The position numbers and the translations under genes are program-made. The notes beneath the pieces were generated by a model that was not told the DNA's origin, did not search any database, and was given only the letters and a program-made list of their open reading frames with translations. From Burkholderiaceae bacterium (GTDB taxonomy: Bacteria; Pseudomonadota; Gammaproteobacteria; Burkholderiales; Burkholderiaceae_B), in assembly GCA_023653055.1 (NCBI GenBank), contig JAMNXR010000020.1:1-45780 (forward strand): 45,780 nt of DNA, written 5' to 3'. How positions within the stretch are numbered: position 1 is the stretch's first letter; the number at the start of each line of letters is the position of its first letter. Below, piece after piece: positions 19,338 through 28,411 of the stretch.

Positions 19338-20030
19338 ATGACTCGGTCAATCGTGCGTGTGCTGCTAAGTCTGATAGCAGTATTACTGGCGGGCTGTGGA
19401 TTCAAAATGCAGGGCGTCACGCCCATGCCTTTTGACTCGCTCAACATCACCATTCCCCAAAATTCACAGTTCGGCGCGGATGTCCGTCGTGCGATACGTG
19501 CAGCCTCGCCCAACACCACGATCATCGAACCTCCAAAGGTCAAACCCTCCGAATCCGGAGAAAAACTTAAACCCGATCCTAAATACATCGCTCAAGCGAA
19601 GCTTGAGCAGATCTCCGAGATACGCAATACACGTATCGTTTCGCTCAACGCTCAAGGCAAACCCGAAGAGTTTGAGTTGACCTTGGCCTACACCTTTCGT
19701 TTAGTGAATGCTAAAAATCAGATCATTCTGCCCGAGACAACATTGACGGCGGCGCGTTCGATGCCTTTTGACGAACGTGTCGTACAGGCAAAAGAAGGTG
19801 AAGCGGCAACGCTCTTTCGCGATATGCAGAAAAGTTTAGTTGCGCGCATGATGCGACGCCTGACTGCACCAGACATCAAGCAGCGCTGGGATGTGCTGAG
19901 GGCGGCCACCTCAGATGAGCAGGAAAATATCGATACCGCCGAACCCATTCAAGCACCAAGTTCCATTCAGACACCTTGGCAAAATCCTTCGCTCACCCCG
20001 TTACCGATTCCGGTCAATCCGGGCGGCTAA
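19338..20030 (+). CDS. lptE: LPS-assembly lipoprotein LptE
   Basis: A 230-residue outer-membrane lipoprotein (LptE/RlpB) that plugs the LptD barrel and helps place lipopolysaccharide on the cell surface. A signal peptide ends in a classic lipobox, LLAGC with Cys20, followed by GFKMQG, typical of LptE. The mature part has the family pattern, including FELTLAYTFRLVNAKNQII. A Pro/Ser-rich tail of about 35 residues closes the protein. ATG 19338 has GGAAAA upstream; the TTG at 19323 in the same frame is less likely. It sits between leuS and holA, the usual neighbours. Confidence 0.94.
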   Translation: MTRSIVRVLLSLIAVLLAGCGFKMQGVTPMPFDSLNITIPQNSQFGADVRRAIRAASPNTTIIEPPKVKPSESGEKLKPDPKYIAQAKLEQISEIRNTRIVSLNAQGKPEEFELTLAYTFRLVNAKNQIILPETTLTAARSMPFDERVVQAKEGEAATLFRDMQKSLVARMMRRLTAPDIKQRWDVLRAATSDEQENIDTAEPIQAPSSIQTPWQNPSLTPLPIPVNPGG

Positions 20031-20042
20031 GCAGAGCACCCC

Positions 20043-21080
20043 GTGGATGCACAACGCCTGATCAATGAATTGAGCCGACCAGGCGCAAGCTTGGCGGCTT
20101 TGTTTGTTGTCACAGGAGACGATCCTTTGCTGACCATTGAGGCCACGGATGCGTTGCGTGGTGTCGCACGGGCGGCAGGTTTTCTCGAACGCAGTTCATT
20201 TTTAATGGACGCGCGTAGCGATTGGAGCGCGCTTGGCATGGCCAGTCAGAGCGGATCGCTCTTTGGTGATAAACAACTCGTTGAAATTTCCTTACCAACC
20301 GGTAAGCCAGGCAAGACGGGCGCGGACGCATTGATCGCCTTGGCAAAGCGTTGTGCTGGCCAATCAGCAGACGACATCCTGACGATTATCTCGCTGCCAA
20401 GGCTCGACAAAGCCACGCGCGAGGGAAAATGGGCCAGTGCCTTACAGTCGTCGGGCAAGTTTATAGATATTCCAAGCGTCGAACGTCCTCAACTGCCACG
20501 CTGGATTGCCGAGAGACTGGCGCGTCAGTCTCAGGAGACCGATACTGAGACTCTACAATGGTTAGCGGATAAAGTCGAAGGCAACCTGCTAGCGGCCCAT
20601 CAAGAAATCCTCAAGCTCGGTTTACTCTTTGAACCAGGTAAGCTCCAAGCCACAGACATTGAACAGTCCGTGATGAACGTTGCCCGCTATGACGTATTTG
20701 GCTTACGTGATGCAATGCTCGCAGGCGATGTCCCACGTATGATTCGCATTATGGATGGGCTAAAGGCGGAGGGCGAAGCGCTGCCTCTGGTCCTTTGGGC
20801 TGTCGGCGAAGAAATCAGAACCCTTGCCCGTATTTCTCAAGCTGTGGCAGCCGGCCAGGACCTGTCGAGCGTGCTACGCTCACAACGTGTCTTTGGCTCG
20901 CGTGATCCGCTGGTCCGCAAGGCGCTTGCACGCGTTGCTCCGCGGAGCTGGGCCGCTGCCGTACAGCATGCGCATGAGGTTGACCGCTTAATCAAAGGTC
21001 TCCATGTTTCGGGCAGACTGCAAGACCCTTGGGAAGAAATGAACCGTCTCGCAATGCGCATCGCTTTTAAACCGACTTAA
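20043..21080 (+). CDS. holA: DNA polymerase III delta subunit
   Basis: A 345-residue clamp-loader subunit that opens the beta sliding clamp. The N-terminal fold begins [20 protein letters not shown] and contains [19 protein letters not shown] (an RLDK motif typical of HolA). The central AAA-like domain follows, then the C-terminal collar domain with [13 protein letters not shown]. Length matches E. coli delta (343). The start is GTG 20043; the nearby ATG at 20047 is out of frame. It follows lptE by 12 bases. Confidence 0.96.
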   Translation: MDAQRLINELSRPGASLAALFVVTGDDPLLTIEATDALRGVARAAGFLERSSFLMDARSDWSALGMASQSGSLFGDKQLVEISLPTGKPGKTGADALIALAKRCAGQSADDILTIISLPRLDKATREGKWASALQSSGKFIDIPSVERPQLPRWIAERLARQSQETDTETLQWLADKVEGNLLAAHQEILKLGLLFEPGKLQATDIEQSVMNVARYDVFGLRDAMLAGDVPRMIRIMDGLKAEGEALPLVLWAVGEEIRTLARISQAVAAGQDLSSVLRSQRVFGSRDPLVRKALARVAPRSWAAAVQHAHEVDRLIKGLHVSGRLQDPWEEMNRLAMRIAFKPT

Positions 21081-21084
21081 CTTG

Positions 21085-22344
21085 ATGACGACTATGATTG
21101 AAGCTATCCAACAGATCGGCAGAGAGGCGCGTCAAGCCGCACGCGCAATGATGCGTGCGACAAGCGCACAAAAAGCACAGGCGCTTCACGTCATGGCTGA
21201 TGCGCTCTCTAGTCAGCGTGCCACGCTCAAAGCTGCGAATCAGCGCGACGTAGAAGCCGCAAAAATCCGGTCACTCGACAACGCGTTACTTGATCGACTC
21301 ACCCTATCCGATCGCAGCATCGACCTCATGATCGAAGGCTTGCGTCAAATCGCGGCGATGCCTGATCCCGTCGGCGAGCTCACTGCGACAAAAATACGTC
21401 CGAATGGTATGCAGGTCGCACAAATGCGCGTACCTCTTGGTGTGATCGGGATCATCTACGAATCTCGCCCAAACGTCACGATTGATGCTGCGGCGCTCTG
21501 TCTCAAGTCCGGTAATGCCGCCATCCTTCGAGGCGGTAGTGAGGCACTGCACTCCAACCTTGCGCTCGGAAAAGTCGTGAGCCATGGGCTCATGGCAGCT
21601 GGCTTGCCTGAAAGTGCCGTTCAAGTGATAGACACACCTGACCGCGCAGCCGTCGGTGCGCTCATCACAATGACTGAATTTGTGGATGTCATTATTCCGC
21701 GCGGAGGCAAGAGCTTAATCAAACGCCTCTCAGAAGAAGCGCGTGTGCCCATGATCAAACACCTTGATGGCAATTGCCATGTCTACATAGACGAATTCGC
21801 AGATCTCAGCATGGCTGTCGATATTGCCTTCAATGCCAAGACGTATCGCTATGGTGTGTGCGGTGCAATGGAAACCTTACTCATTCATCAAGCCGTCGCC
21901 CCAACATTTTTGCCAGAGATAGCACGCGCATTGATCGCGCACGGCGTTGAACTCAGAGGCTGCGCACGAACACAAGCGCTTGTGCCACAAGCTTTGCTTG
22001 CCACGGACGAAGACTGGGCCACCGAGTATCTTGGGCCTATTTTGGCGATACGCGTAGTCGATACGATGTCAGAAGCCATTGCACACATTGAACGCTGGGG
22101 CTCTGGACATACCGAGTCCATCGTGACGTCCCATATCATCCAAGCACAACAATTCCAACGTGAGGTGGACTCGAGTTCGGTCTACGTCAATTTACCAACC
22201 TGTTTTGCCGATGGCTTTGAATACGGGCTTGGCGCTGAAATCGGTATTTCAACCAACCGTCTCCATGCACGCGGCCCCGTCGGGCTCGAAGGACTCACTA
22301 CACTCAAGTGGGTCTTGCAAGGTCACGGTCAAACTCGAGGATAA
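21085..22344 (+). CDS. proA: Glutamate-5-semialdehyde dehydrogenase (gamma-glutamyl phosphate reductase)
   Basis: A 419-residue NADPH-dependent aldehyde dehydrogenase-fold enzyme, second step of proline synthesis. Family signatures are [54 protein letters not shown] and [11 protein letters not shown]. The proposed catalytic cysteine lies in [13 protein letters not shown] (about 258), and ETO-like [20 protein letters not shown] ends the domain. ATG 21085 starts five bases after the holA stop; ATG 21094 is an alternative. proB is not in this window. Confidence 0.97.
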   Translation: MTTMIEAIQQIGREARQAARAMMRATSAQKAQALHVMADALSSQRATLKAANQRDVEAAKIRSLDNALLDRLTLSDRSIDLMIEGLRQIAAMPDPVGELTATKIRPNGMQVAQMRVPLGVIGIIYESRPNVTIDAAALCLKSGNAAILRGGSEALHSNLALGKVVSHGLMAAGLPESAVQVIDTPDRAAVGALITMTEFVDVIIPRGGKSLIKRLSEEARVPMIKHLDGNCHVYIDEFADLSMAVDIAFNAKTYRYGVCGAMETLLIHQAVAPTFLPEIARALIAHGVELRGCARTQALVPQALLATDEDWATEYLGPILAIRVVDTMSEAIAHIERWGSGHTESIVTSHIIQAQQFQREVDSSSVYVNLPTCFADGFEYGLGAEIGISTNRLHARGPVGLEGLTTLKWVLQGHGQTRG

Positions 22345-22355
22345 TTCTCATCACC

Positions 22356-22778
22356 ATGCTTTGGGTCAAAACTCTTCATATCGTCCTCGTTGCTTCTTGG
22401 TTCGCCGGCTTGTTTTACTTGCCGCGCATTTTTGTCAACATGGCACAACAATCGGACCCCGCGGTATTGCGTGTTTTAGACGGCATGGCTAAACGACTCT
22501 ATCGCTTTATGACGATTCTGGCAGTACCCGCAGTACTTTTAGGCATCTGGCTTTATTTGGGTTATGGCATTGGCTTGGGGCCCGGTAATGGCTGGATGCA
22601 TGCCAAGCTCGTACTGGTGCTGGTCGCGTTGGCTTACCACTATAGCTGTGGTGTCTTACTGCGCAAATTCGAACAAGGAGCGAATCGTCGCTCGCATATT
22701 TTTTATCGGTGGTTCAACGAAGTCCCTGTGTTGATCCTGACTGCCACGACGGCTTTTGTCGTTATCAAGCCTTTTTAA
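22356..22778 (+). CDS. hemJ: HemJ-type protoporphyrinogen IX oxidase (CopD-like membrane protein)
   Basis: A 140-residue four-helix membrane protein. The pattern fits HemJ: LWVKTLHIVLVASWFAGLFY with His8 at the start, a GNGWMHAKLVLVL segment, YHYSCGVLL, and the C-terminus RWFNEVPVLILTAT ending VVIKPF. HemJ oxidises protoporphyrinogen IX to protoporphyrin IX in haem synthesis of many Gram-negatives lacking HemG and HemY; databases often call it a CopD family protein. ATG 22356 begins 11 bases after proA; the frame is open 16 codons further upstream without conserved sequence. It lies inside the leuS run. Confidence 0.82.
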   Translation: MLWVKTLHIVLVASWFAGLFYLPRIFVNMAQQSDPAVLRVLDGMAKRLYRFMTILAVPAVLLGIWLYLGYGIGLGPGNGWMHAKLVLVLVALAYHYSCGVLLRKFEQGANRRSHIFYRWFNEVPVLILTATTAFVVIKPF

Positions 22779-22787
22779 TGAGACACC

Positions 22788-24443
22788 ATGTCTGATCAGG
22801 ACGCCACCCGCAAGACCCTCACTATTAAAAAAAATGGTGATACGCCAGCAGAATCCACGGGTGATCGCCCCCGCGTGCGGATCGGTGCGCGTGCACGTCA
22901 AGTTGCGCAACAAAAAATAGCCAAAGACAAAACAGCTCGCCAAAAAGGCGAAACACCAACACCCTCTTATGAACGCAGCGCGTCTCGCTCAGCAGAGCGT
23001 GGTTTTGCTCCGCGTAAGACACCGCGAGACACGACCTCTCGTGACGCTGCGCCGCGCGATGAAAAACCACGTGATTTTGCGCCCAGAAACTCAGCTCCGC
23101 GCAGTTCGTCAGCGCGTGGATCGGCTCGCAGTGCCGCCTTGCGCAGTGGGCCGAACGAGTTTAGAGATCCAGGTGAACGCGCACGGCCGCTCACCGATCG
23201 TTCGCCGCGCAACACGGCACCCAAATCCCTGCCCCAAGAACCCCTCATCACGCGCAGTACGATCGTCAGTCCAACGACAGATGTCTTTAATGTGTTTGCA
23301 CCATGTCCGATGGGTCTCGAAGAAGCACTTAGTGCTGAGCTCAACGCACTGGGTTACGAACAAGTCAGTGCCACGCGTGCAGGTTGTCACTTTGTAGCGG
23401 ACTGGTGGGGCGTACAGCGTGCCAACCTCTACTCCCGACTCGCCACCCGTATTTTGGTGCGCGTAGGACAGGCACCCGTTCAGAGCGAAGACGATATTCT
23501 TGAACTGGCACAAAGCATTGGCTGGGAGCGTTGGTTCGGTGCAGAACACACCTTGCGCGTGGACACTTCAGCGGTCAAGAGTCCAATGCAAAGTCTGCAG
23601 TATTGCAATTTGCGCGCCAAGGATGGCATCTGCGATCGTCTGCGTGACCTCGAAGGCGCTCGTCCATCCATCGACACTGTTCGACCCGATGCCCGTGTGC
23701 ATTTATTTTTGTCATCCGATACCGCTACGATGTATCTCGATACTTCGGGCGAGTCGCTCTTTAAGCGCGGCTGGCGCTTAGACAAGGGCGATGCCCCCCT
23801 GAGAGAGAATCTCGCGGCTGGATTGCTGGCCTTGTCAGGCTGGGACCCTCAAGCGGCATTGATGGATCCTTTTTGTGGCAGCGGCACTATTCTGATTGAA
23901 GCGGCATGGATTGCCTTAGGCGTCCCCCCTGGCATCACACGTCCTTTTGGCTTTGAAAGGCTCAGAGATCATCAGCCGCGCCGTTGGGAAGACCTCAAAG
24001 AAGACGCGCGGAGTCGCATTCTCCCCGAACTCGAGGCGCCACTCGTGGGGATCGATGCAGATCCCGAAGCGATTGAGGCTGCACAACGCAATGCTGAGCG
24101 AGCCTTTTTGACGGAAGACACGATTCAATTTGAGCTGGGTGATGCCCGCGATGCGGTGGCCCCTGCCCCGTCTGGCTGGATGCTCACCAACCCACCCTAC
24201 GGTGAGCGCTTGGATGAGGAGGATCTTGAATTTTGGCGCGAATGGTCCTCCAACCTCAAACATGAATTTGCTGGCTGGCAGGTCAACGTCATTACATCCG
24301 ACCTCGACTTGCCCAAGCACTTAAGGCTCAAGGCCAATCGTCGCACCCCGATCTTTAATGGAGCCTTGGACTGTCGTCTCTTCAATTTTGAATTGGTCGA
24401 GAGTAGCTACCGAAATGTTGCAGCCGCACAACAAGATGAGTGA
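22788..24443 (+). CDS. rlmL: 23S rRNA guanine-N2 methyltransferase, RlmL type
   Basis: A 551-residue protein related to the N-terminal half of E. coli RlmKL, which makes m2G2445 in 23S rRNA. Residues about 1-155 are a basic low-complexity extension rich in Arg, Ser, Pro and Ala (PRD/PRN/SAR units). A THUMP RNA-binding domain covers about 165-265, starting VFNVFAPCPMGLEEALSAEL. The Rossmann methyltransferase has DPFCGSGTILIEAA near 360 and the catalytic NPPYGERLDEED near 467. The RlmK half is absent, as usual outside gammaproteobacteria. Last gene of the leuS run; ATG 22788 follows hemJ by nine bases. Confidence 0.9.
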   Translation: MSDQDATRKTLTIKKNGDTPAESTGDRPRVRIGARARQVAQQKIAKDKTARQKGETPTPSYERSASRSAERGFAPRKTPRDTTSRDAAPRDEKPRDFAPRNSAPRSSSARGSARSAALRSGPNEFRDPGERARPLTDRSPRNTAPKSLPQEPLITRSTIVSPTTDVFNVFAPCPMGLEEALSAELNALGYEQVSATRAGCHFVADWWGVQRANLYSRLATRILVRVGQAPVQSEDDILELAQSIGWERWFGAEHTLRVDTSAVKSPMQSLQYCNLRAKDGICDRLRDLEGARPSIDTVRPDARVHLFLSSDTATMYLDTSGESLFKRGWRLDKGDAPLRENLAAGLLALSGWDPQAALMDPFCGSGTILIEAAWIALGVPPGITRPFGFERLRDHQPRRWEDLKEDARSRILPELEAPLVGIDADPEAIEAAQRNAERAFLTEDTIQFELGDARDAVAPAPSGWMLTNPPYGERLDEEDLEFWREWSSNLKHEFAGWQVNVITSDLDLPKHLRLKANRRTPIFNGALDCRLFNFELVESSYRNVAAAQQDE

Positions 24444-24468
24444 ATTTTAAATTTTTCATTGCCGACAG

Positions 24469-24530
24469 AGGGTTTTCCCTTAAAAGCATTTGCTTAGTTT
24501 CGGGTTTTCCCTAATAATAGGGTTATCCCT
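24469..24530. promoter_or_regulatory. Three AGGG-N4-CCCT palindromic boxes upstream of small gene
   Basis: AGGGTTTTCCCT (24469-24480), CGGGTTTTCCCT (24501-24512) and AGGGTTATCCCT (24519-24530) are near-identical dyad boxes starting 32 and 18 bases apart. They fill the gap between rlmL and the 58-residue gene, ending 20 bases before its start codon. Repeated spaced dyads of this kind suggest cooperative binding by a regulator. I know of no established regulator for this exact motif. Confidence 0.5.
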
Positions 24531-24550
24531 AACAAGCAATGGAAAATATC

Positions 24551-24727
24551 ATGACTCACAACACATCTACTCGCCTCACTGACGCCCTCGAACGTGACCT
24601 GCTTGCAAAAGCAATGGAAAATCAGTTCCGCTTTCGCCCACTGCGCGCCGTCGGCAAGTTTGTAAACGGCATCGCCTCTTTTACTGCTGCAGCCCGCGCC
24701 AAGACCAACGCCCGCGACATGGTCTGA
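24551..24727 (+). CDS. Small basic protein of unknown function
   Basis: A 58-residue protein that I do not recognise. It starts MTHNTSTRLTDALERDLLAK and continues with RFRPLRAVGKFVNGIASFT and a basic C-terminus. No membrane segment or cysteine is present; an amphipathic helix around residues 32-52 is plausible. It slightly recalls DUF1127-type small proteins in its RPLRAVGKF stretch, but the diagnostic LDDRxLRDIGL part is missing. ATG 24551 has GGAAA upstream; another ATG at 24539 is in frame. The three AGGG/CCCT boxes just upstream argue that it is a real regulated gene. RDD gene follows 53 bases later. Confidence 0.6.
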   Translation: MTHNTSTRLTDALERDLLAKAMENQFRFRPLRAVGKFVNGIASFTAAARAKTNARDMV

Positions 24728-24780
24728 CCATTCCCAAGAGGTGCACGGGATCGCCTTAAAAGTGCGGGATAATATGCCTG

Positions 24781-25353
24781 ATGAAAACCCGCACCGCTCT
24801 ATCACCTGACGCGTCAACACCCGATCCATCGCCCGTGTTGACCAGTACGCCAGCTCCGCCGCGACTGAGAAGATTCGCCTCAATGATGTATGAGGGAGTC
24901 CTTCTCTTCGCGGTTGTTTTTTTGGCGGGTTATCTCTTTGATACGCTTACACAGAGTCGTCACGGGCTCATGCTCCGCGGGGGCCGTCAAGTCTGGCTCT
25001 TTATTGCAATGGGTGCCTACTTTTTGATCTGTTGGAAACGCAGCGGCCAAACGCTGCCGATGAAAGCTTGGCACATAAGAGTCCTGGGCGTAAACGGACG
25101 CCCTGCTAAAACCAGTCGCCTGCTTCTACGCTATGCCTATATGTGGGTATTACCCCTCCTTGGGGCAGGTTTGGTTTGGGCCGCCGCACACCTTTCAGGT
25201 TGGAATGCCATGCTCATGTTGATTATTGGCGCTCCTTTTCTGGTTTTTATTCCCACTTGGTTTACAGCTGAACAACAGTTTTTGCATGATTTGCTCGCAG
25301 GAACACGTTTAGTGAACGTTAAACCTATCAACAGCGCTAGTAAAAACCCTTAG
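24781..25353 (+). CDS. RDD family membrane protein
   Basis: A 190-residue inner-membrane protein with three or four hydrophobic segments (about 38-55, 76-92, 120-140 and 146-164). RDD-family features are RRFASMMYEGVLLFAVVF at the start of the domain and WKRSGQTLPMKAWHIRVLG after the second helix, with the C-terminal LHDLLAGTRLVN. The N-terminal 28 residues are Pro/Thr/Ser-rich and probably disordered. Functions proposed for the family include Na+/H+ antiport, but none can be assigned here. A TAATAT box about ten bases before the start may be part of a promoter. Confidence 0.88.
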   Translation: MKTRTALSPDASTPDPSPVLTSTPAPPRLRRFASMMYEGVLLFAVVFLAGYLFDTLTQSRHGLMLRGGRQVWLFIAMGAYFLICWKRSGQTLPMKAWHIRVLGVNGRPAKTSRLLLRYAYMWVLPLLGAGLVWAAAHLSGWNAMLMLIIGAPFLVFIPTWFTAEQQFLHDLLAGTRLVNVKPINSASKNP

Positions 25354-25443
25354 TTTGATGCTCTGAATGCATCTGCCTGTTGCGTCAAATGCTTGGGTGA
25401 GCCATGCTAGCGGGCATTACATAGATGACCTACCCGCTCAGGC

Positions 25444-26880
25444 ATGTTGGACCAATACGCTTCACTCAGTGAATCTTTCCACTGGCACGTACCCACCAAT
25501 TTTAATATTGGGGAAGAGTGCTGTCATCGATGGGCAAAAAGCTCAGCAGATGCACGCCGGATTGCGCTCTTTTTCGAAGACTCTGCAGGTCATCGAGATA
25601 TTTGGACCTACGAGAGATTAGGCGCGGCGACCAATCAGTTTGCGAATGCCCTCACGCGCATGGGCATTAAGCCCGGTGACCGAGTCGCCACAATCCTTGG
25701 CCAAAGTGCTGAGGCGATCGTCGCACAACTTGCGGCCTTTAGCGTTGGAGCCATTGCCGTTCCCCTTGGCACGCAACTGGCCCCCAAAGCACTCGAATAT
25801 CGCTTGCGCGACGCTGAAACGCGTATTGCCATCGTCGGTGCAGAAGGTGCCTCAAGTTTGCTCAGTATCTTGTCTCGTTGTGCCAAACTGACTCAAGTCA
25901 TTGGCGTTGGCGTTGAAGACAATCGCTTGTTGCCCTGGCGCAGCTTGATGATCAGACAGCCCGAACAGTTTAAAGCGGTCTCGACGCGCGCCGATGATCC
26001 CGCACTGCTGCTCTACAGCCCCGACAGCGGTCAACCTGCACGTGGAGTGTTGTTGCCTCACCGCAGCCTCATCGGTGCTCTACCAGGATTTGTTGCGTCA
26101 CAAAATTGGTTTCCCCAAGGAGCCGAGGTCTTTTGGACCGCCTTAGATTGGGCGAATGCCTCCGGACTGTTGTGTGGCGTGCTGCCAACTCTTTATTTTG
26201 GTCGCGCCATTGTAGGCGTTCGAGGTGCCACGACACCGGGTCAGGCTCAACAGCTTCTAGAACGCTATCGGGTCACGCATGCGCTGGCGCCGGGTTCGGT
26301 GCTTCGACAACTCAAACTCAGCGTGCCTACTCACGTGACGCAATCGTCTTCACCTCTACGTAGTATGACAATCATCGATGAAGGCATCGATGAAGGGCTT
26401 GCGCAGTGGTGCAAAGCACACTTTGGTCTCTCGCCTAATCACCTGTTTAGCACCACTGAGATCCAGGCGATGATTGGTGACAGTCAACTCAAATGGTCTG
26501 GCAAAATCGGGAGCTTAGGGCGAGCCTACCCAGGGCATCGGATCGCAATACTCAACGAAGACGGCTCGCAAGCGCATACAGAGCAAATTGGCGAAATCTC
26601 CATTCATCACAATGACTTGCACGGCGCAGAAGATCCTGCGTTGCCGCTGCGCTATTGGCGGACAACGGATACGGCAGAAATCAATCCTGATCCGAACGGT
26701 TGGTGGCGTACTGGTGAGCTGGGACGTATCGATGCTGATGGATTTTTCTGGCACGCTGGTCGAAAAACTCGACCACCTGCAAAAAACAAAACAATTCAGC
26801 CCGCCACGAGGGCGTCCAACGCGCCCAGCACCCATCTTGCTGGAGTCATCCCCTCAGCGATCATCACGCCAACGGAGTAA
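25444..26880 (+). CDS. Degenerate AMP-binding (acyl-CoA synthetase-like) protein, C-terminally short
   Basis: A 478-residue protein that aligns by eye with short/medium-chain acyl-CoA synthetases: SFHWHVPTNFNI, LGAATNQFANALTRMGIKPGDRVA, SQNWFPQGAEVFWTALDWAN, GSLGRAYPGHRIAIL. The usual ATP-grasping motif YTSGTTGxPKG is replaced by YSPDSGQPARG at about 190-200. The hinge region RTGELGRIDADGFFWHAGR (about 421) lacks the usual DxxK. The whole C-terminal lid domain with the catalytic lysine, normally about 100 residues, is missing; the protein instead ends in a short Pro/Thr-rich tail. The frame is intact. It is probably a pseudoenzyme or a repurposed ligand-binding protein. A gamma-carbonic anhydrase gene follows. 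Confidence 0.8.
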   Translation: MLDQYASLSESFHWHVPTNFNIGEECCHRWAKSSADARRIALFFEDSAGHRDIWTYERLGAATNQFANALTRMGIKPGDRVATILGQSAEAIVAQLAAFSVGAIAVPLGTQLAPKALEYRLRDAETRIAIVGAEGASSLLSILSRCAKLTQVIGVGVEDNRLLPWRSLMIRQPEQFKAVSTRADDPALLLYSPDSGQPARGVLLPHRSLIGALPGFVASQNWFPQGAEVFWTALDWANASGLLCGVLPTLYFGRAIVGVRGATTPGQAQQLLERYRVTHALAPGSVLRQLKLSVPTHVTQSSSPLRSMTIIDEGIDEGLAQWCKAHFGLSPNHLFSTTEIQAMIGDSQLKWSGKIGSLGRAYPGHRIAILNEDGSQAHTEQIGEISIHHNDLHGAEDPALPLRYWRTTDTAEINPDPNGWWRTGELGRIDADGFFWHAGRKTRPPAKNKTIQPATRASNAPSTHLAGVIPSAIITPTE

Positions 26881-26921
26881 ACTTAGGGCATTCATTCATG
26901 CTCTCAAGGATGCTCAACAAC

Positions 26922-27443
26922 ATGGCGATTTATCAGCTAGGCGACCTGACCCCACGTATTGATCCCACTGCGTTTATCTTTGATTCTGCTGACATTATTG
27001 GCGATGTCGCCATCGGGGCGCAGGCGAGTATCTGGGCCAACGTCAGCATACGCGGTGACAATACTCTGATTGACATCGGTCACCACAGCAATGTGCAAGA
27101 AGGCAGCGTATTGCACTCTGATGTCGATACCCCTCTCACGATCGCTGAGCATGTCACGATTGGTCATCAAGCCATGTTGCACGGCTGTTCAATCGGCTCA
27201 GGCTCCTTGGTCGGCATGCAAGCCATCATTCTCAATCGTGCACGTATTGGACGCAACTGTCTGATCGGCGCAGGTGCGATTGTCCCAGAGGGTCGCGAAA
27301 TTCCTGATGGCAGTCTTGTTATTGGTGTGGGCAAGATTGTCCGCACACTCGGCGAGGATGAAATCGCCCAAATTCGTCACAATATCGAGCACTATGCAGC
27401 ACGAGGGCAAATGTACCGCCAACAACTCAAGCGCGTAGGCTGA
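26922..27443 (+). CDS. Gamma-carbonic anhydrase family protein
   Basis: A 173-residue left-handed beta-helix (hexapeptide repeat) protein. The metal-binding histidines appear in VLHSDVDTPLTIAEH, then GHQAMLHGCSIGSG. Hexapeptide repeats run from about residue 15 to 140, and a C-terminal helix follows. Proteins of this group (YrdA/PaaY/CaiE-like) bind Zn or Fe; many have weak or no carbonic anhydrase activity, and some are thioesterases. The frame opens at 26898, but ATG 26922 gives the standard MAIYQLGDLTPRID start. It lies between the AMP-binding-like gene and hslO; hslO starts 19 bases after it. Confidence 0.9.
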   Translation: MAIYQLGDLTPRIDPTAFIFDSADIIGDVAIGAQASIWANVSIRGDNTLIDIGHHSNVQEGSVLHSDVDTPLTIAEHVTIGHQAMLHGCSIGSGSLVGMQAIILNRARIGRNCLIGAGAIVPEGREIPDGSLVIGVGKIVRTLGEDEIAQIRHNIEHYAARGQMYRQQLKRVG

Positions 27444-27462
27444 GATTCTTTTATCGGCCTGT

Positions 27463-28374
27463 ATGTCAGATCAACTTAAAAAATTCCTTTCCGAAGACCG
27501 TAGCGTCCGTCTTGAGTCTGTTTACATGCAGCAAACATGGCAAACAGCACAGGCACATCAAACCTACCCACCTGCTGTCGCGGCCTTGCTCGGAGAGCTC
27601 GTCGCAGCGTCAACACTCATCGCTGCAACGCTCAAGTTCGATGGCTCCCTTCTTCTGCAACTCCAAGGCGATGGTGCAATCGCCTTGATGGTGGTGGAGT
27701 GCCGTGCAGACATGAGTATTCGCGCCACCGTCAAGCTTCGCGACCGTCCTTTACCCATTCAGCGTGACTTACAGTCCTTGCTCAACCCAGGTGGCACAGC
27801 CAAATTCATTGTTGTGTTGGACCCTCCAAAAAACACCTTGGGTCGTCAGGCGTACCAAGGAATCGTTCCTCTCGAGGGCGACACCATTGCCCAAGCGCTT
27901 GAGCAATACATGTTGCGCTCTGAACAATTAGAAACACGTATTTGGCTAGCCGCAGACACCGAACACTGCACAGGCCTGTTGCTGCAGCGCTTGCCAACTC
28001 AAGGCGGTAACCAACAAGCCGAGGTTCTGAGTGCGGACGAGTCATGGCAGCGTTTTCAACATTTCGCCGAAACACTCTCCGCCAAGGAAATGCTTGAGGT
28101 CACTCAAGAAACGCTCTTGCATCGATTGTTTTGGGAAGAAACCCTGCTGACGTTTGACGCACGACCCATCACTTGGCAATGTGCCTGCACACGTGAGCGT
28201 GTCGCAGATATGTTGAAAATGTTAGGTCGTGCCGAAGTCGAAGACATTTTAGAGACACAGGGAAAAATAGAAGTCGCATGCGAATTCTGTGGTCAACCCT
28301 ATCTATTTGACGGTGTCGATTCGGCGATGCTCTTTCAACCGGTTACGCTTGGTGCAGGCAAGTCAGTCCACTAG
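27463..28374 (+). CDS. hslO: Redox-regulated chaperone Hsp33
   Basis: A 303-residue cytosolic holdase that is switched on by oxidation and unfolding. The redox zinc centre near the C-terminus is complete: a CxC pair at about 239/241 (WQCACTRERV) and a CxxC pair at about 272/275 (CEFCGQPY). The N-terminal domain has SDQLKKFLSEDRSVRLE and ALLGELVAASTLIAATLKF, typical of the family. Length is normal (E. coli 292). It starts at ATG 27463, 19 bases after the gamma-carbonic anhydrase gene, and ends convergent to the response regulator. Confidence 0.96.
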   Translation: MSDQLKKFLSEDRSVRLESVYMQQTWQTAQAHQTYPPAVAALLGELVAASTLIAATLKFDGSLLLQLQGDGAIALMVVECRADMSIRATVKLRDRPLPIQRDLQSLLNPGGTAKFIVVLDPPKNTLGRQAYQGIVPLEGDTIAQALEQYMLRSEQLETRIWLAADTEHCTGLLLQRLPTQGGNQQAEVLSADESWQRFQHFAETLSAKEMLEVTQETLLHRLFWEETLLTFDARPITWQCACTRERVADMLKMLGRAEVEDILETQGKIEVACEFCGQPYLFDGVDSAMLFQPVTLGAGKSVH

Positions 28375-28411
28375 TGGGCGCAGACTCAGCATGAGGTTTT
28401 AGCGCAAACGC

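Noticed and set aside
26588..26962. Alternative frame overlapping the end of the AMP-binding gene, considered as a frameshifted lid domain
   Set aside because: Its translation shows none of the lid-domain residues (no GRxDDxIK-like motif or catalytic lysine context), so a simple frameshift does not explain the truncation.
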